39,707 bases of DNA from Microcoleus vaginatus WJT46-NPBG5 (lineage in GTDB: Bacteria; Cyanobacteriota; Cyanobacteriia; Cyanobacteriales; Oscillatoriaceae), in the NCBI GenBank assembly GCA_019359355.1, contig JAHHHM010000036.1, positions 1-39,707 on the forward strand. The letters are read 5' to 3'. Every line of letters begins with the position of its first letter. Within the stretch, counting starts at the first letter, position 1. Under the pieces are notes generated by a model. The model was given only the letters and a program-made list of their open reading frames with translations, did no database searches and was not told where the DNA came from. The translations under genes were made by a program, and so were the position numbers. Below, piece by piece: positions 35,462-39,707 of the stretch.

Positions 35462-36139
35462 TGCTAATTGCTAATTTTCAGTTGTCAGTGGGTAAGAGCC
35501 GGTTTTGTTCAGCGATCGTCTGGAGTTAAGCCAAAAGTCTCGACTAAACCGCCCATATAGTGGTCAGTGGGTAGCGGCACCTCCCATGAGTTGCCCTAGA
35601 CGTCAGTTGCCAGCCTTGATCAATGGGATTTGCTTGCTATGGACGCTTTGCCTTCACCTAGGCTAGGCTGATAGCCTGATCCTTGTGCCTGATTATTTTA
35701 TCCTTCCTAGGAGACTGCCCTCTCACACGAGTTGCCGGTGTTTGCCACCCTTCCTCCCAGCTTTGTTACACAGGGCCGGAACTGCGAAACTTCTTCATGG
35801 AACCAACACAATTTTGTAAATATCCCACTAAGATATTGATTATTATTGTTTGGGAGCCTAATTTTAGGGCATTTTAAATATAGGGAGAGTGTTACTTGGA
35901 AGGTCTGGAGGTGCCAACTGATGGCAGCAGTACCAAACAGGTTCCACGCGAGCAAAGTTATTTCGGCAACACTTCAAGGGATTCGCGCTTCATACCCCGA
36001 TAGTCGCCTTACATCCTATAAGGTAGGGTATAGCTAAGCGGCCCAGAAGAAAGAATGCGTGAGGCCAGAGGGAATTGAGCGTCTACTGATGTAAGCCTGT
36101 TAGCTGTCCAACAGCTGAGCATAATCCGGGTAAAGTTGA
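35462..36139. other. 678-bp intergenic region with a run of potential RNA hairpins
   Basis: The region separates divergent pheT and the SpkB-like kinase. Its right half has, in order: TGCCA/TGGCA (35912-35926), CGCGA/TCGCG (35947-35951 and 35983-35987), a nested stem ATACCC/GGGTAT (35992-35997, 36026-36031) enclosing CCTTA/TAAGG (36007-36011, 36019-36023), and AGCTGT/ACAGCT (36102-36116). This series lies 24-230 bp upstream of the kinase ATG and could be a structured leader or a small RNA gene. The left half has short repeats of GTCAGTGGGTA (near 35487 and 35570) and an AGGCT/AGCCT hairpin near 35665. No tRNA, convincing ORF or known riboswitch was recognised. Confidence 0.5.
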
Positions 36140-37741
36140 ATGAGCTACTGTGTAAATCCAGCCTGTCCCCATCCTGAAAACCCAGACAACGCTCCTCGGT
36201 GTCAAGCCTGTGGCGAAAAGTTGCTGCTGCGAGATCGCTATCGAGTGACTCAAGCTTTAGGCCAGGGTGGTTTTGGGGCGACTTTTATCGCCCAAGATAT
36301 TTCTTTGCCCGGTCAGCCAACGTCTGTAATTAAACAGCTGCGCCCGGTGGCCAGTTCTGAGCGGGTGCTGGAAATGGCCAAGGAGCTTTTTGAGCGAGAG
36401 GCTAAAACCCTTGGTAAGATTGGCAATCATCCCCAAGTGCCCCGTCTGCTAGATTATTTTGATACGAATGATCAGTTTTATTTAGTTCAAGAATATGTCA
36501 GTGGGGCGACCCTGAAGCAGGAAGTTAAGCGCAGTGGGCCTTTGACAGAACTCGGTGTCAGGCAGTTTCTCACTGAAATCCTGCCGGTGGTGCAATACCT
36601 CCACGATCATCGCGTGATTCACCGGGATATCAAACCGGCTAATATTATTCGCCGCACAATCGACCACAAACTGGTTTTAATCGACTTTGGCGCGGTTAAA
36701 GACCAAGTGAGCCAAACAGCGCTGATGAGTACGTCAGATCAGACGGCTTTGACCTCTTTTGCAATTGGCACCCCCGGTTTTGCCCCCCCAGAACAGATGG
36801 CGTTGCGCCCGGTTTACGCCAGTGATATCTATGCGGTGGGGGTAACTTGCATTTATTTGCTGACCGGCAAATCTCCCAATCACCTCGGCTACGATCCGAT
36901 TACGGGTGAGATCCGCTGGCGGGAGTACATTAATGTAAGTTCGCGCTTGGCGAATGTGCTAGAGAAAATGTTGGAGGTTTCTGTCCGCCTGCGTTACCAG
37001 TCTGCCAATGATGTCCTTAGAGCATTGGCGGTGGAGTTTCACCGGGAAAGCCTCTCTCAAGGCATGATCAATCAACCGAAGAGCAGTGGCATCCTTTCGG
37101 AGGAGCATACAGATATCGAGTCGGGTGGAGGAGTGGTAGGGGGATCGCAAGTGTCTCGGTTAGCGGAGGCTATTAGAGCACGTAAAGGCCGATCAGGGGG
37201 AACTCGTGTCCCGGCTGGGGAAACCCGAAATCCGGGTATAGTTTCTAAAGCCGCTGCTGCAACGGCGGTCGATCGCAAAGGCGGTTCCAGCGCGAAGATG
37301 AAAGGGCCGGTGAAGTGGGATGCCCTTGGGGTCAAAACAGCTTACACTAAAGGCCGGCGGGATTTTGCTGCCTGCGACCTCAATCTTCTAGACTTGTCGC
37401 GAACGAGCTTAGCCGAAGCAGTTTTTCATCAGGCGAGTTTGGTAAAAACTAAGTTTTTGGCAAGCGATTTGTCTAACGCTAACTTTGGCAGAGCGAGTTT
37501 AAATCAGGCAATTCTGCGCGATGCTAATTTGACGAAAGCTTATATGAGCTACGCCAATTTGGAAGGGGCGGATCTTAGAGGTGCGGACCTGAGTGAGGCT
37601 TATCTTACCCACGCAAATTTGCGTGGGGCAAATCTCTGTGGGGCAAATCTTACGGGTGCTAGAGTGAGTGATGAGCAGTTAGCGATGGCAAAGATGAATT
37701 GGATGACAGTCAGGCCGAATGGGAAACGAGGTTTGTTTTAA
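36140..37741 (+). CDS. spkB: SpkB-like Ser/Thr protein kinase with pentapeptide repeats
   Basis: The product has 533 residues. The four-cysteine prefix has Cys4, Cys9, Cys21 and Cys24. The kinase domain (about 34-310) is complete: GQGGFG (41-46), VIKQLR with Lys65, HRDIKPAN with Asp163, IDFG with Asp182, and APPEQ. A basic, Gly/Ser-rich spacer (about 315-405) leads to pentapeptide repeats (about 415-515; A(D/N)Lxx units such as ANLEGADLRGADLSEAYL). No transmembrane helix is seen, so it should be cytosolic. This layout is that of Synechocystis SpkB, a eukaryotic-type kinase linked to motility and oxidative stress; orthology is likely but not proven, so the symbol is tentative. It has a long leader (see 35462-36139). 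Confidence 0.88.
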   Translation: MSYCVNPACPHPENPDNAPRCQACGEKLLLRDRYRVTQALGQGGFGATFIAQDISLPGQPTSVIKQLRPVASSERVLEMAKELFEREAKTLGKIGNHPQVPRLLDYFDTNDQFYLVQEYVSGATLKQEVKRSGPLTELGVRQFLTEILPVVQYLHDHRVIHRDIKPANIIRRTIDHKLVLIDFGAVKDQVSQTALMSTSDQTALTSFAIGTPGFAPPEQMALRPVYASDIYAVGVTCIYLLTGKSPNHLGYDPITGEIRWREYINVSSRLANVLEKMLEVSVRLRYQSANDVLRALAVEFHRESLSQGMINQPKSSGILSEEHTDIESGGGVVGGSQVSRLAEAIRARKGRSGGTRVPAGETRNPGIVSKAAAATAVDRKGGSSAKMKGPVKWDALGVKTAYTKGRRDFAACDLNLLDLSRTSLAEAVFHQASLVKTKFLASDLSNANFGRASLNQAILRDANLTKAYMSYANLEGADLRGADLSEAYLTHANLRGANLCGANLTGARVSDEQLAMAKMNWMTVRPNGKRGLF

Positions 37742-37794
37742 GAAACCTGACTTTGGCTGCTTTGCTTTTATTGAAAATGGGAAAGGCTGCCGGT

Positions 37795-39435
37795 TTAAGA
37801 AATTTGATCTAGCTCGATTCGTTGCGTTTCTATGATTCCCTTTGCTTGCTTGCTGCTATAAAATAGTTCGTAAATAATGGATAATTCTCCACTATTCATT
37901 TCCTTGACACGAACGATGCCAAAATTATTATGCCGGCAAAGATATAAATTTTCTACCTGGTAGGGAATGTTTTCTCGGTGATCGCCAAGGTCGCCTTTTT
38001 TTTGAACCAACCTTTCTAAAAGGTGACGACCAAATTCGCTCATCGAAGCATAAGAAATACCACTAGATGTGAGCTGAAACACTCTAGCTGAAGGAAATTT
38101 TTGATGGGAAATTTTAAAAGCTGCGCCCATGTGAACATCGCCACTGAGAAAAACCACAGGTCGCTTTGTTTCTTGCGAGAACTGAAAGATTTTTTCGAGT
38201 AATTGATTACGTTCTGACCAGTTGGAGTCGTGATCCCAGTGATCTCGGAAGTCGTCGGTGTATTTAAAATAAGGAAGGTCGAAGGTATTAACAACAAAGC
38301 TTTTGAAGTGAGCCACCGGCACTGGCGATAGAATAAACAAAACACGTGCACTTGAATCATACTGAGCGTTTAACCAAGTTTCAAAGCGCTGCCATTGTTC
38401 AGCGCCCAGCAATCGCAATTCCTGCCGATTAAAATCGTGGTGCCCTCGCATATCCAGCACATAAAAATGGGAAATTCCACAACTAAATTCATAATCAAAT
38501 TGCTCTAGGCTAGGGTCTGTATGCGGGTTGTGAGAATGTTCATATTCCCGATATACTTGCTTGGCAGCCGAGAACATTTCATGAGCAAAGCTGAGATTTT
38601 CTTTGAAGTTTCTCAATTCCCAAGAAACATCTAACTTGGCAACCAGTTCTTCTGGCGTATAAGAACCCCAACCATCCACGATTTCATGATCGTCCCAAAT
38701 CATGTAAGTGGTAAAACTTTGAAAAATCCGACGTACTTCAGGTAAACCCCAATAACCTTGGTAAATGTCTCGATACCAAGAAACCATGTCATTACGGGAA
38801 GGCTTGTGCTTTTTGACCCTTTTGAGCCACTCCCAAATATCTAATTCTTTACCTGCATCTACATACACCTGATCGCCGGCGGCGAGGACAAACTGGGCGT
38901 TAGCGTCCAACAATTCTTGATAGAATTTATCCCACATTTTCAAGTTGACCGTGCTTCGCCCCTTATAAGGCTGGTGGCAACTGTACAGCCCAAAATTCAC
39001 TTCTGTGGGATTTTCTGGAAATGTCCCAAAAGAAAGCGGTTCTTCATGCCCTAATATCCAAGGCTGGTCTTTGTTCGGTTGAAATAAAATATAATAATAT
39101 CGAAATTCTGGTTTTAAATCTTTAATATCCACCACATTTGTTAAATCATTATCGTAAACAAATTTGAGTGGATAAATTAATTGTGTGTCAATTTCTTTAA
39201 TTTTATTCGCGGTTATTAATGCGAATTTCTCTATTTTTCCCTCACTCTGAATGTGTGGGATTCCATCTGTTGGAATAGGATTTTTAGCTAAAACTAAGCA
39301 ATAATCCCCAGGCTGTGGCACCCGCAGCCAGAGACGGACGCTTGTCGGGGTGGTATGCCCAATGATGCTAGCAGTTTTTAAACGCGGATTTGGCCAAGGT
39401 CTTTCTTCAGGGTCACAAAAATTTAACAGTACCAA
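37795..39435 (-). CDS. PhoD-like metallophosphatase (alkaline phosphatase D family), TTG start
   Basis: The product has 546 residues. Metal-ligand motifs of the PhoD family are present: GDQVYVD (187-193), WDDHEIVDGWGS (247-258) and LSGDVHMG (430-437). Residues about 18-140 form the N-terminal beta domain (TPTSVRLWLRVPQ). PhoD enzymes hydrolyse phosphomonoesters or diesters using Ca/Fe. No Tat or Sec signal is visible at the N-terminus (MVLLNFCDPEERPWPNP), unlike the classical exported PhoD, so a cytosolic role or another substrate is possible. The TTG start at 39433-39435 is chosen because a perfect AGGAGG (39442-39447, complement) lies 6 nt upstream. It converges with the SpkB-like gene (53-bp gap). 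Confidence 0.87.
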   Translation of the reverse strand: MVLLNFCDPEERPWPNPRLKTASIIGHTTPTSVRLWLRVPQPGDYCLVLAKNPIPTDGIPHIQSEGKIEKFALITANKIKEIDTQLIYPLKFVYDNDLTNVVDIKDLKPEFRYYYILFQPNKDQPWILGHEEPLSFGTFPENPTEVNFGLYSCHQPYKGRSTVNLKMWDKFYQELLDANAQFVLAAGDQVYVDAGKELDIWEWLKRVKKHKPSRNDMVSWYRDIYQGYWGLPEVRRIFQSFTTYMIWDDHEIVDGWGSYTPEELVAKLDVSWELRNFKENLSFAHEMFSAAKQVYREYEHSHNPHTDPSLEQFDYEFSCGISHFYVLDMRGHHDFNRQELRLLGAEQWQRFETWLNAQYDSSARVLFILSPVPVAHFKSFVVNTFDLPYFKYTDDFRDHWDHDSNWSERNQLLEKIFQFSQETKRPVVFLSGDVHMGAAFKISHQKFPSARVFQLTSSGISYASMSEFGRHLLERLVQKKGDLGDHRENIPYQVENLYLCRHNNFGIVRVKEMNSGELSIIYELFYSSKQAKGIIETQRIELDQIS

Positions 39436-39441
39436 CGGTTC

Positions 39442-39447
39442 CCTCCT
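39442..39447 (-). promoter_or_regulatory. Shine-Dalgarno AGGAGG fixing a TTG start
   Basis: A perfect AGGAGG with 6 nt to the TTG at 39435-39433. No ATG or GTG in this frame is as well placed. Confidence 0.75.
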
Positions 39448-39593
39448 TTTTTGCCTTATTCAAGATTAGCTTATTTATTCTTGAGGCCGTTTTAAAAAAA
39501 TAAGTGCTTGTGCGTTGCTGAGGCCAAAGGCTGGCTTTGGGTGTTAACAAGTGTCGCAAGCGAGAGACAAGTCGGTCTCTTTCCCAATCCCCG

Positions 39594-39618
39594 AAAAAAA
39601 CCCCGCCGGGGGGCGGGG
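39594..39618 (-). terminator. Rho-independent terminator of psaB
   Basis: On the - strand: CCCCGCC, loop CCCC, GGCGGGG, then seven T (complement of 39594-39618). A 7-bp all-GC stem with a T run 37 bp after the psaB stop is a textbook intrinsic terminator. Confidence 0.92.
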
Positions 39619-39655
39619 GATTGCTCAGCAAAAAGCTAAAAGTTTGAGGAGAAAA

Positions 39656-39707
39656 TCAACCGAACTTCCCGGCCGTCGAAGCAATCAAGAACGCCGCATA
39701 AGTCAGG
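39656..39707 (-). CDS. psaB: Photosystem I P700 chlorophyll a apoprotein A2, C-terminal end only
   Basis: The last 16 codons and TGA stop (39656-39658) read LTYAAFLIASTAGKFG, the highly conserved C-terminus of PsaB. The rest lies beyond the window. PsaB with PsaA binds P700 and the core electron-transfer cofactors of photosystem I in the thylakoid membrane. Its presence identifies the host as a cyanobacterium and sets the strand of the psaAB operon. Confidence 0.92.
   Translation of the reverse strand, partial: LTYAAFLIASTAGKFG

Noticed and set aside
35462-36139. Possible tRNA, 6S, SRP, tmRNA or RNase P RNA gene
   Set aside because: No T-loop consensus, CCA end or family core sequence could be matched by eye; only generic hairpins were seen.

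Overview
The window comes from a cyanobacterium, probably a filamentous one. The right edge carries the last 16 codons of psaB (photosystem I P700 apoprotein A2). Other signs are two serine/threonine kinases with the four-cysteine N-terminus common in cyanobacteria, very large multi-sensor hybrid kinases, CHAT and DUF4347 proteins, and three HIP1 octamers (GCGATCGC). The hexamer GCCGGC is strikingly frequent. No tRNA, rRNA, CRISPR array, transposase or phage gene was seen. Genus cannot be fixed by eye; an Oscillatoriales/Microcoleus-like genome is a guess.

Left part (1-15800, + strand). Two adjacent two-partner-secretion (filamentous-haemagglutinin-like) exoproteins, the first cut by the window edge, are followed 12 bp later by a TPR-CHAT protein with a caspase-like His/Cys pair. 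Next comes a proline-rich, beta-barrel-like envelope protein. Three genes that look like a polysaccharide locus follow: a membrane-anchored DUF3131 protein, a secreted protein with two DUF3131 domains, and a BcsA-like processive family-2 glycosyltransferase that has no PilZ domain but has a long coiled-coil insertion. A STAS anti-sigma-factor antagonist closes this run.

Middle (15890-29503, - strand). A response regulator with a PP2C/SpoIIE phosphatase output converges on the STAS gene across a hairpin, suggesting a partner-switch pair. Upstream of it lies a 1751-residue hybrid histidine kinase (GAF, CHASE3, PAS/GAF array, HisKA, HATPase, two receivers, HPt). Then comes a tight cluster read from 29503 down to 22757: STAND/NB-ARC ATPase, four-cysteine kinase-TPR protein with a degenerate glycine loop, secreted FecR-like/TPR protein, beta-rich envelope protein, and a second CHAT protein. 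A DUF4347 protein, which also shows a His/Cys pair, is divergent from this cluster across a region with five TGAGCC repeats at about 12-bp spacing. This is the best candidate for an uncharacterised signalling or caspase-like system.

Right part (31504-39707). This is mostly housekeeping: a TIGR02588/TIGR02587 membrane-protein pair with an ATGA overlap, pheT, a 678-bp gap with a run of potential RNA hairpins, an SpkB-like kinase with pentapeptide repeats, a PhoD-like phosphatase with a TTG start, and the psaB terminator and 3' end.

Work was by eye on sequence and translations. Domain names rest on recognised motifs, not on database searches, and residue ranges are approximate unless a specific residue is given.
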